Below, piece by piece: positions 37,207 through 44,884 of a DNA stretch of 64,000 nt. The notes below the pieces were generated by a model. The model saw only the letters and a list, made by a program, of their open reading frames with translations. It was not told where the DNA came from and ran no database searches. The stretch is from NCBI RefSeq assembly GCF_033097365.1, contig NZ_AP028461.1, forward strand, positions 2,914,001 through 2,978,000, given 5' to 3'. Made by a program: the position numbers and the translations under genes. How positions within the stretch are numbered: the first letter of the stretch is position 1; every line of letters begins with the position of its first letter. The stretch comes from Actinoplanes sichuanensis (GTDB lineage: Bacteria > Actinomycetota > Actinomycetes > Mycobacteriales > Micromonosporaceae).

Positions 37207-38505
37207 TCAGGACGAGATCGCCCGCTGCGCCTCGCTGATGAACTTGGTGGCGCTCGCCTCGACCGTGGCGCGCCCGAAGATGACGTCGTCGTACACGCGC
37301 TGGAAGGCGACCTTGACCTCGCCGGCACCCTTCGGCGGCGGCGGGGGAGCGGTGTCGAGGGTCGCGAGGACCTTCTGCTCGTACTCGTAGGCGGCCTTCG
37401 GCGGGCCCTGCAGGGTGGCGCCGACCAGCTCGCGCACCTTCTCGTCGGCGGGCAGGCCGCGGGACATGCCGAGGGCGGTGCCCGCGCTGGTGTCGTGGAT
37501 CAGGAAGTCGACCAGCTTGGCCGCCGCCTTCTTGTTGTCCGAGCGCTGGGCGATGCTGAGCATCATGGCGGGCTTGGCGAACTGGCCACGCTTACCGGTG
37601 TCGGTGGGGAAGGAGGTGGCGGTGAGCTCCCGGCCGTACTGCTCCCAGAGCTTCGGCGTGAACCCGCTGTCGTAGCCGAACGTCGCTGACGACTTCTTCT
37701 GCGCCACCGGGTCATTCTCCTGCGTGCCGTCGATCTTCGTGGTGATCTCGGCCGGAGTGACGGCGCCGCTGGTGCGCCAGGAGTCGGACAGCTTCCACCA
37801 GGCGGTGACGTCGGCCTCGGTGTAGCCGAGCTTGCCGTCCTCGGTGTAGAGCTGCTTGCCCTGCTGGCGCAGCCACACCTCGAACCAGTCCAGGACGCCG
37901 CCGAAGTCGTTGAGCCCGTACACCTTCTTGCCGGTGCCGTCGGTGACCTTCTGGGCCGCCGCCTGCAGGTCACTCCACTTCCAGGTGTCGGTCGGCTCGG
38001 TGGCGCCGACCTTCTCCCACTGGGCGGCGTCGTAGCTGAACATCTGCGTGTTCTGCGCGATCGGGATGGCGAAGAGCTTGCTGTCGACCGAGCCGCCGGA
38101 CAGCAGCTGCTGGCTCAGACCCGACGTCTGCACCTGTGCCTCACCGCTGTCGAGCTGCGCGAGCACACCACGGTCGGCGTACTCCCGCACGTAGCTGTAG
38201 TCCATCTGCAGCACGTCGGGAGCGCTGCCGCCGGCGACCTGCGTGGCCAGCTTCTGGAAGTAGCCGCCGAAGTCGGAGAACGACGACTCCACCTTGATGC
38301 CCGGATTGGCCTGCTCGAACAGGGCGATCGCGTCGTTGGTCGCCTTGGCCCGCTCGGCGGAGCCCCAGTAGTCGAACCGGATGGTGACGTTGCCGTCCTC
38401 GCCGGATCCGCCGCCACCGCAGGCGGCGACGGTGGCGAGAAGGGCGCCCACCGCTGTCACGGCCAGCAGGCGGACGGCCCGCCCCGGATGTTTCCTGATC
38501 CGCAT
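37207..38505 (-). CDS. ABC importer substrate-binding lipoprotein
   Basis: 432 aa, GAAGGAG before ATG. The lipoprotein signal ends VAACGGGGSG, with the modified Cys near residue 29. The mature part is a family-1 extracellular solute-binding protein (VTIRFDYWGSAERAK, FEQANPGIKVESSFSDFGGY, APDVLQMDYSYVREYAD). It binds an oligosaccharide outside the membrane and delivers it to the two permeases. It is the first gene of the operon; its leader has two tandem CCGTGACCGGTCACGG operators. The ligand is probably an unsaturated rhamnogalacturonan oligomer or galactan fragment (inference). Confidence 0.92.
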   Translation of the reverse strand: MRIRKHPGRAVRLLAVTAVGALLATVAACGGGGSGEDGNVTIRFDYWGSAERAKATNDAIALFEQANPGIKVESSFSDFGGYFQKLATQVAGGSAPDVLQMDYSYVREYADRGVLAQLDSGEAQVQTSGLSQQLLSGGSVDSKLFAIPIAQNTQMFSYDAAQWEKVGATEPTDTWKWSDLQAAAQKVTDGTGKKVYGLNDFGGVLDWFEVWLRQQGKQLYTEDGKLGYTEADVTAWWKLSDSWRTSGAVTPAEITTKIDGTQENDPVAQKKSSATFGYDSGFTPKLWEQYGRELTATSFPTDTGKRGQFAKPAMMLSIAQRSDNKKAAAKLVDFLIHDTSAGTALGMSRGLPADEKVRELVGATLQGPPKAAYEYEQKVLATLDTAPPPPPKGAGEVKVAFQRVYDDVIFGRATVEASATKFISEAQRAISS

Positions 38506-38547
38506 CTTTATCTCCTTCAGGACGTAGTAAGCGCTGGTCGACAGATG

Positions 38548-38587
38548 CCGTGACCGGTCACGGTCCCTGCGCCGTGACCGGTCACGG
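38548..38587. promoter_or_regulatory. Tandem CCGTGACCGGTCACGG operators, importer leader
   Basis: Perfect 16-bp palindromes at 38548-38563 and 38572-38587, 24 bases centre to centre, the same period as at the PL11 gene. They lie 43-82 bases before the binding-protein ATG, inside the expected leader. Confidence 0.8.
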
Positions 38588-38666
38588 CTTAAGTCGCCGT
38601 CGGTGGAGCCACAGACCGATGGATTGCGTGAGGGGAAGGGGGTGAAGAGATGGAGGAATACGCCAA

Positions 38667-38725
38667 TGAAACGTTCAAATGTCCCCGCCGGACGGAGCGT
38701 AACGCCGCTGAAACAGCCGTGTCAA
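38667..38725 (-). promoter_or_regulatory. Promoter and AACGTT element for importer operon
   Basis: Minus-strand TTGACA (38725-38720), 17-base spacer, TTACGC (38702-38697), with TGAAACGTTCAAATGT at 38667-38682 past the start site. Element order and spacing equal those at 28894-28952; both have the shared GGAGCGTAACGCCGC 27 bases from the AACGTT element. Confidence 0.65.
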
Positions 38726-38843
38726 GATGTCATCGGCGGTCATTGTGCCCCGCAGCATAGGGGTTTAGCTGCACAAACTCTATAGCCGTAAGCAAGGTGC
38801 CGGTCGGCAGTGGTGGCACGGGCGGCGCGCCGGAGGTGATGGA

Positions 38844-38897
38844 TTGACGCGCATGACACCCGAGTGTAGCGTCCCGGCAATCAGGTAAGCGCTTACC
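38844..38897 (+). promoter_or_regulatory. Promoter and GGTAAGCGCTTACC operator for PL4 gene
   Basis: TTGACG (38844-38849), 17 bases, TAGCGT (38867-38872), then the perfect 14-bp palindrome GGTAAGCGCTTACC (38884-38897) over the expected start site. A LacI-family protein bound there would block initiation. The leader to the PL4 ATG is about 250 bases and shows no other gene. Confidence 0.65.
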
Positions 38898-39127
38898 CGC
38901 ACGTCGCCGATCCCCTGCTCGGTGCCGATCGTGCGTGGCGCCCCGCCCGGCGACCGCACCCCTGTCGTCGTGCGCCGCATTCGCACCGCGCCACCTGAAC
39001 GCATTCATCAACGGGTAATCCCCGTAAAGAATCCGCGCCCCCCTTAGTAATGCATCCACCGCGACAAGCCAGTCATCGCGGTGATGACGCCTGCCCGGAA
39101 TCGCCTTCACCGAACAGGGAGAGCCCC

Positions 39128-41116
39128 ATGTCCCAACCCGTCTCGCGGCGTACCGTCCTCGGCCTCGCGGGGAGCATCGCGGGAGCCACCGTCCTGGCTC
39201 CGGCCTTCGCCACGGCCGCGAACGCCGAGGCCGGGGCCGACGTCACGCTCACCGACAACGGCAAGTCGGTGACGCTGACCAACGGTCTCATCCAATTCAC
39301 TCTCGTCAAGGCGACGGCGGAGATCATCAACCTCCGGCTCGTCGGCAGCACCCAGGGCAACGAGAACGTCGATCTCCTGCCGGGTGGCCGCAGCCACGGT
39401 TATACGACCTTCAACGTCGGCACCGCCGCCGCCAGCGGCATGAAAGGCGGGACCTTCAGCGTGATCAGTCAGACGACCGATCGCATCGAGGTTTCCGTTC
39501 TCTCCGCCGACCCGACTCTGCAGCCCTTCTACGTCGATATTCGCTTCGCACTCGAACGTGGCGCGTCCGGTCTGTACTCCTACTGGATCGTCAAGTACCC
39601 CGACGACATGCCCGACGGCCTCGCGCTCGGACAGCTGCGGTATGCCTTCTCCAACGGCACCGACGCGGCGTTCCGCTGGTTCGCCGTCGACGACGAGCGC
39701 GGCGTCCAGCAGCGGCCCACCGTGGCTGAGGTGCAGGCAGCGGTGACCCTGCAGGACTCCACCATCGCGCTGCCCGACGGCACGATCTGGAGCAAGTACC
39801 AGACCAGCACCGACCTCGAAGGCGACAACAACGTCTTCCTGATGTCCAACGGGACCATCGGGCTCTCCCTCGTGCAGGCGAGCAAGGAGAGCTTCGGCGG
39901 GCCGACCCGTCAGGAGCTCAGCGTCCACGACTACTACGACGGCATGATCCTGCTGTGGCACCCGCTGACCGGCCACTACGGCATGCCCGACGTGCAGCCG
40001 GCGAAAGGCTGGGGCAAGGTCTACGGTCCCTTCTACCTGCACGTCGCTGAGGCGGCGACCGGTGACGAGGCCACCAACGTCGCGGCCCTGTGGGCGGACG
40101 CCAAACAGGTCGCGGCCCGGGAGAAGGCTCGCTGGCCGTACCAGTGGATCACCGATCCGCTCTACGCCGCCGACCAGCGGTCCACCGTGACCGGCCGGCT
40201 CGCCATCCCCGGCCAGTCCGCGATCCGCGACGGCTGGGCCGTGCTCTACCAGCCGGGCCCCGACCGGGACTGGCGCGGCACCGTCCTGGACGGCACGGAT
40301 TGGCAGTATCTCGGCCTGGACTACATCTACTTCGCCCCGATCGACCGGGCCGGCAAATTCACGATCCCGGCGGTACGACCTGGCACCTACACCCTCGCCG
40401 CGTTCGCCAAGGGCGCGTTCGGGGAGTACCGCCGGACCGGTATCACTGTGCCCGCCGCCGGCCAGGTCGACACCGGCCGGCACACCTGGCGGCCGGTCAG
40501 TCACGGCAAGACCCTCTGGCAGATCGGTACGCCCGACCGGACCGCGAAGGAGTTCCACACCCCCGGCGGCTCCGACGGCTACCGTAGCACCCTGGCCTGG
40601 CTGGAATACCCGTACGAGTTCCCGGACGGCGTCGACTTCACCGTCGGCACCGACGATCCGGCCGAGAAGTGGAACTATTTCCACCCCGCCCTGGCCACTC
40701 CTGGCACCGCCGCACAACTGGCCTGGCGGGGCACCACCCCCGACGAGACACTGACCAACTGGAAGATCCGCTTCGCCGGCCGCCGGTACCGCACCGGCAC
40801 CGGATACCTCGACATCGCGATCGCCGGCTCCGTCTTCGGCACCCTCGCCGTGACACTCAACGGCACCCCGATCGCGTCCGTCGACCCGCTGCCCGGCGTG
40901 CCCGGTGACAACAGCTCCTACCGGCTGGTCGCGCGATCGATGTACCGGCTGCTGCCGACCATCACCTTCCCCGCCACGCTGATCCAATCCGGTGAGAACG
41001 TGCTCTCCCTCGCGCCGACACGGGCTGGCGAGATCACCGACGGCCTGGACGACTGGATGGAGCCGATGTCCGGAATCATGTACGACGCGATCCGCCTGCA
41101 GGTGGACGCCCGGTGA
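39128..41116 (+). CDS. PL4 rhamnogalacturonan lyase, Tat-exported
   Basis: 662 aa from ATG 39128 with AGGGAGA upstream. The signal peptide carries a twin-arginine motif (SRRTVLGLAG) and ends near AANAEAG. The catalytic beta-supersandwich (about residues 35-330) has VTLTDNGKSVTLTNGLIQFT, LDYIYFAPIDR later, and PL4-type LWHPLTGHYG. The middle FnIII-like domain (GRLAIPGQ through DTGRHTW) and the C-terminal carbohydrate-binding-like domain (GKTLWQIGTPDRTAKEFH to the end) complete the usual three-domain PL4 layout. It cleaves rhamnogalacturonan-I outside the cell, complementing the two PL11 enzymes. Confidence 0.9.
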   Translation: MSQPVSRRTVLGLAGSIAGATVLAPAFATAANAEAGADVTLTDNGKSVTLTNGLIQFTLVKATAEIINLRLVGSTQGNENVDLLPGGRSHGYTTFNVGTAAASGMKGGTFSVISQTTDRIEVSVLSADPTLQPFYVDIRFALERGASGLYSYWIVKYPDDMPDGLALGQLRYAFSNGTDAAFRWFAVDDERGVQQRPTVAEVQAAVTLQDSTIALPDGTIWSKYQTSTDLEGDNNVFLMSNGTIGLSLVQASKESFGGPTRQELSVHDYYDGMILLWHPLTGHYGMPDVQPAKGWGKVYGPFYLHVAEAATGDEATNVAALWADAKQVAAREKARWPYQWITDPLYAADQRSTVTGRLAIPGQSAIRDGWAVLYQPGPDRDWRGTVLDGTDWQYLGLDYIYFAPIDRAGKFTIPAVRPGTYTLAAFAKGAFGEYRRTGITVPAAGQVDTGRHTWRPVSHGKTLWQIGTPDRTAKEFHTPGGSDGYRSTLAWLEYPYEFPDGVDFTVGTDDPAEKWNYFHPALATPGTAAQLAWRGTTPDETLTNWKIRFAGRRYRTGTGYLDIAIAGSVFGTLAVTLNGTPIASVDPLPGVPGDNSSYRLVARSMYRLLPTITFPATLIQSGENVLSLAPTRAGEITDGLDDWMEPMSGIMYDAIRLQVDAR

Positions 41117-41121
41117 GGAAC

Positions 41122-41153
41122 GGAGGGGCCCAGGCATTTCACTGGGCCCCTCC
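41122..41153 (+). terminator. Terminator hairpin after PL4 gene
   Basis: A 12-bp stem (41122-41133 with 41142-41153) around GCATTTCA, immediately after the lyase stop. No T run follows. Confidence 0.7.
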
Positions 41154-41233
41154 ACGGGCGTGAGAAATCTCCCGTACAAAAAATGATATGTGTTTGCCGT
41201 TATCTTCTCGCACTATTTCGCTGGCCCTTTTCG

Positions 41234-41262
41234 TTGACGTCCCCGGCGGCCGAACCTAGGCT
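41234..41262 (+). promoter_or_regulatory. Promoter of beta-helix paralog B
   Basis: TTGACG (41234-41239), a 17-base spacer and TAGGCT (41257-41262), about 47 bases before the TTG start. Same -35 and spacing class as the PL4 promoter but without an AAGCGCTT palindrome. Confidence 0.55.
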
Positions 41263-41308
41263 CTGCTGCGATTTATCGAATAGTCCGAAAATTGCCGAGG
41301 AGTACGCA

Positions 41309-42640
41309 TTGGAACGTCGCCTTCTGGTCGGAGGGCTCGCCGCTGTGGCGGGTGTGGCCCTGATCGGCGCGGGAGTCAGGTCGCTGCCCTACGCCGCCAC
41401 CGGCCTCAGCGGGGTGCCGGGCACGCCGTCGAGCCCGGCACCCGCGCAGGTGCCGGGGCAGGTGCCGGGGCTGTCGCCGTCCGGAGCCCGCCCCGTCGCG
41501 GCCTCCGCCTCGGCCGCGTCACCCTCGGCGGCCACGTCCAGCCCTTCCCCCAGCCCGTCGGCGACCACCGCGTCGGCGGCCACGGCGACGTCCTGTGGGA
41601 ACGGGGCGACCGACGCCGAAGTGGTTCGGTCCGGCGGCACGTGGACGGCCCGCCGGGCCGGCCGGACCACCTACACCGGCACCGACATGCAGAGCGCCGT
41701 CGAGGCCGGCATCGCCAGCCTGACCGCGGGCCGCACGGCCAAGCAGCGGGTCGTGGTCCGCGGCTCCGGCACGGTCTCCGCCTCCGCACGGATCAAACTG
41801 CCCAGCTTCACCACCATCGACGTGTGCGGCACGATCGACGTGGTGGGGCCGAGCGCGACGGACATGGCGCCGATCTTCGCCCGCGACGTCACCGACATCG
41901 AGGTCGAGCACCTCACGGTCACCGGCACGCCGATGTACGGCATCTTCATGCGCGACGTGACCAACGTGAAGCTCGGCCGCATCGACTTGCGGCTCTCCAG
42001 CGGCCTCGGCGTGCGCATCGACAACGGCGGCACCGGGGCCTTCAGCAAGAACATCAAGATCGATCAGGTGTACGTCTCCGGCGCCAGCTCGCACGCCGTG
42101 GAGACCGCCGGGGTGGACGGCCTGACCATCGGCACCGTCACGGCCCGCAACGTCGGCGAGGCCGGCCTGCTGCTGAACACGACGATCAACGCCACGATCG
42201 GCACCGTCGACGCCGTGAACGCCGGCGCCGGCACCGGGTACGCCGCCTTCCGGATGGCCAACCGCAACGGCCGGGTCGGTGACGCGTACCCGGCCAACAT
42301 CAAGGTCGGCCTGGTCAAAGCACGCGGCGGCGGCCGGGGCGTCTTCTGCGTCTCGGAGAGCGGCGGCGCCACCATCGGTCGCATCGACATCGCCGGCACC
42401 GGCGGCAACGCCATCCTGATCGAGAACTGCTACAACGTCACCATCGCCGCCGAGGGCGGCACCGTCAGCGGTGGCGGGGAGATCCGGCTCGCGGCCCGCA
42501 GCACCTTCGCCAACACGTCGGGCGTCATGCTGCGGAAGCTGACGATCAAGGACAACCACATCAAGGAGGCCCCGTGCGTCGATGGGCTCACCATCACCGA
42601 CGTTAAGGTCGACACCCCGTCGGATATCGACCGGTGCTGA
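41309..42640 (+). CDS. Secreted right-handed beta-helix protein (paralog B)
   Basis: 443 aa from TTG 41309, preceded by CCGAGGAG. The signal/anchor is RRLLVGGLAAVAGVALIGAG, then a Pro/Ser/Ala linker of about 65 residues and the beta-helix. From ATSCGNGATDAEVVRSGGTW onward it aligns almost colinearly with paralog A at 24913-26094 (GTWTARRAG, QRVVVRGSGTVSA, YGIFMRDVTNVKLG, VFCVSESGGATI, ENCYNVTIA, PCVDGLTITDV). The longer linker suggests wall or surface exposure. Paralogs flank the whole rhamnogalacturonan locus. Enzymatic role is unproven. Confidence 0.8.
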   Translation: MERRLLVGGLAAVAGVALIGAGVRSLPYAATGLSGVPGTPSSPAPAQVPGQVPGLSPSGARPVAASASAASPSAATSSPSPSPSATTASAATATSCGNGATDAEVVRSGGTWTARRAGRTTYTGTDMQSAVEAGIASLTAGRTAKQRVVVRGSGTVSASARIKLPSFTTIDVCGTIDVVGPSATDMAPIFARDVTDIEVEHLTVTGTPMYGIFMRDVTNVKLGRIDLRLSSGLGVRIDNGGTGAFSKNIKIDQVYVSGASSHAVETAGVDGLTIGTVTARNVGEAGLLLNTTINATIGTVDAVNAGAGTGYAAFRMANRNGRVGDAYPANIKVGLVKARGGGRGVFCVSESGGATIGRIDIAGTGGNAILIENCYNVTIAAEGGTVSGGGEIRLAARSTFANTSGVMLRKLTIKDNHIKEAPCVDGLTITDVKVDTPSDIDRC

Positions 42641-43322
42641 CGAATCGCCTTGAAGCGGAGGGACGTGCCGAGGCACGGGGTGCGAGGCGGGGCACCATGA
42701 CGTGGGCTGAGGTTCGCCGCCTTCCGGCGAGCGCTCGGTGAACGCGTATACCGTGGCTGGATCAGCGCGGCCGTTCCTCGGCACGCCATTTACGTCCTGA
42801 TACTCACTCTGGCCAGGACGTCGCCGGCCGCCAACCTGCTCGTCGGCGATAGCATGTCTCTGGTGCCGCTCATTGCCAGCGTCGCCGCCGCGTCCCGGCC
42901 CGACGTCTCACCGGCTGGTACGGGCTCGTCAGGTCGCTGATCTGCATCAGGTAAACCGCCCAGCGACTCACCCCGTTAGTCGAGTGGTTATTCGGTCGGC
43001 TGTTTGCATCATGTAGGGCTGCAGTTCGGGCACAACGCCGAACCAGCACCTCCGAGGACCACCGGGAGAACTCGAGCGCATCGTCGCCGAGGTTCGAGTG
43101 CCGGTGCGTGACGGCGGCCAGGTGAGTTCGGTTGCCGCAGACGGGTCCTCGGCGACGCTGATGGCGGGGCGAAGGTGCACGGCCTGCGGCTGGATCCTCC
43201 GGATGTGGCACCGGTTGATCGCGGGTGGGGTCGGTGATTCATGCGGTGTCGTCGGCTGCGCGGAAAAGGTCAGCGGCTCGTCGTCGCAGTTCGTCGTTGG
43301 CGGGTCTGTCCGTGTGAAGTCC
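42641..43322. other. Gene-poor boundary of the pectin locus
   Basis: No ORF here has convincing coding character. Short frames on both strands lack family motifs, ribosome sites or neighbours. It joins the rhamnogalacturonan locus to the mobile-element debris and is probably eroded DNA. Confidence 0.4.
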
Positions 43323-43916
43323 CAGGAGATCTTGGACATCAGTGCTTCACGACATGCTTGACGGATTCAGGACTCGCTTGACGTCTGTGGTTTGATCTTC
43401 GATCTGTGATGATCGATCAAGAACGATCTGGCGATGACCCGGTCTGGCAAGTGGCTCACCGGCACCGTGCGGTGCTGCGAGTTCTCGACGGCGTGCCGGT
43501 GGCCCAGGTCGCTCGCGAGGCCGGCACCGCTGGACCCGGCTCGCCGCGCGAGGCTCACCGGCGCCCGGACCAGCACCTCTCCACTGCCGCCGCCACCGGC
43601 CGGACCGCTGCGAGCGGTCCGCCGAGTTCCCGCCGACGGCGTCGCGATGGTCGCCGGCCAGCGGCTTCGCGTCGGCCGCACCTACGCAGGTCAGACCGTC
43701 ACCGTCATGATCGAGGACACCGTCTTCCGGGTCCTGCTCGGCGACGTCGAGATCTCGACTCACGCCCGGACGAGCACCAAGCCCGTCACCCGCTTCAAGG
43801 CCACCGCCCGCAACCGGAGCAGCTGACGAGCGGATGTCCAAGATCTGCTGAGCCCGTCCAGCATGTCCTGGACGCGTCAATCATGTCCTGGAGCCGAAGT
43901 GTCCAGCATCTCCTGA
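43323..43916 (+). mobile_element. IS481-like remnant with inverted ends
   Basis: CAGGAGATCTTGGACA (43323-43338) is an imperfect inverted copy of TGTCCAGCATCTCCTG (43901-43916), the style of end seen in IS481 elements, and several internal copies of TCATGTCCTGGA-type motifs lie near the right end. At about 590 bp the element is far shorter than an intact IS481 (about 1 kb or more). Confidence 0.55.
43406..43826 (+). pseudogene. IS481-family transposase, internally deleted
   Basis: In one frame the N-terminus reads QVAHRHRAVLRVLDGVPVAQ, like the HTH start of IS481 transposases. In another frame the end reads GQRLRVGRTYAGQTVTVMIE then FRVLLGDVEIS and TRFKA, matching the C-terminal tail of the same family. 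The DDE core is absent, so it is a deleted and frameshifted relic. Confidence 0.55.
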
Positions 43917-44090
43917 ACCCTCACACGGACAGTCGGGCAGGGTCACCGGCTTGATCGGCCCGTAGGCGGCTCGAGCGGCCTCGAAGTCCAAGAAGGTAAG
44001 CAGGTCGGTGATCCACGGCGTGCCATCGATGGGGCTCAGCGTGCCGGGTTTGTTCGCGCTGAGTCCCGCCGCCCGGGTCCGCTTCGCCAT
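43881..44090 (-). CDS. Unrecognised small ORF, possibly a fragment
   Basis: 69 aa with GTPWITDLLTFLDFEAARAA. No motif I recognise. It overlaps the right end of the IS481 remnant, so it may be the truncated end of a gene hit by that insertion. Low support; listed so that the interval is described. Confidence 0.2.
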   Translation of the reverse strand: MAKRTRAAGLSANKPGTLSPIDGTPWITDLLTFLDFEAARAAYGPIKPVTLPDCPCEGSGDAGHFGSRT

Positions 44091-44119
44091 CGCTCAGCCG
44101 GACCCGGGCGGTACCGGGT

Positions 44120-44539
44120 TCAGCAGCCGATCCAAATGCGGTCGATATCGTTTGTGTGGATCGTTACTTTCTCGCCTGGCAATATACGGGCGTATTCTTC
44201 CCAGTAGCCGGCATTCCGCCAGATGTCCAGGAAGACCCAAACGCTGCTGTTGTTAAAGACCGAGTTGATCTTGTTCTGGTAAGGGCCTCCTCTCAGGTCG
44301 TGGACGCCGCAGCGTAGCGGGGGGGTCAACGGGACAAGGCCGTTGTTGTCGTCGTAGTAGCAGGAGTAGCCGTACGGGCACTCCCAGGCGGCGGCCCGAC
44401 CCGGCCCGCGCTCCAGCTGGGACACCGTCGAGGTGGCCGCCCGTGCCACCGGGTCCGTCACCGCCTGCGCGGGAACGGCTGACAATGCCAACGCCAGCAT
44501 GCCCACACAGGCGATAACCGCCAACCTGATCCGTCTCAT
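44120..44539 (-). CDS. Secreted peptidase-inhibitor-like protein (I36 family)
   Basis: 139 aa from ATG 44539, with AAAGAGAAAG upstream; the longer frame to 44602 lacks a signal. The Sec signal is RRIRLAVIACVGMLALALSA, cleaved near AQAVT. The mature part is short and Cys-containing: CPYGYSCYYDDNNG, RCGVHDLRGGPYQNKINSVF, NNSSVWVFLD. This is the beta/gamma-crystallin-like pattern of family I36 (SMPI-type metalloprotease inhibitors) of actinobacteria. Its target is unknown. It is divergent from the STAND/TPR gene. Confidence 0.75.
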   Translation of the reverse strand: MRRIRLAVIACVGMLALALSAVPAQAVTDPVARAATSTVSQLERGPGRAAAWECPYGYSCYYDDNNGLVPLTPPLRCGVHDLRGGPYQNKINSVFNNSSVWVFLDIWRNAGYWEEYARILPGEKVTIHTNDIDRIWIGC

Positions 44540-44884
44540 CGTTCGAACTTTCTCTTTGACACTCCTGGTTCTTGACGCCCCGACTGCTTTCACGATTTTC
44601 ATCCATGGATCCCTTCGTTGAGCACGGCGTGCAGTCCACCCGACCTCGCGCAGTCACAGGGGTCGATTGCTGGCCGGGATGCAGTGATTCCGTCCCAGCG
44701 TCAGGCGTCGATGTCTGGTGCGGAGGAACTTTGGACGAATTTGGACGCCGGGCCTCGGTGTCATCACCGGTGAGGTCCGTTATGGGCAGCTGGCGGGGAG
44801 TGTCTGGTAGGCGATCGCCGTCAGCAGTGACGAGTCGCTAGCCTCGAGCATTGAGACATCGACCCGGATCATGGGGGGTGGGCG
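44540..44884. other. Divergent gap between I36-like and STAND genes
   Basis: Contains a short direct repeat TTTGGACG (about 44728 and 44739) and GGGGGGTGGGCG before the STAND start. No gene or confident promoter was recognised. Confidence 0.3.

Noticed and set aside
35319..38505. A complete ABC transporter with its own ATPase
   Set aside because: No nucleotide-binding subunit occurs in the operon or the window; only the binding protein and two permeases are encoded.
42968..43339. 123-codon minus ORF between the pectin locus and the IS481 remnant
   Set aside because: Thr/Pro/Ser-rich without fold or family motif, and overlapping the IS end; treated as eroded DNA.
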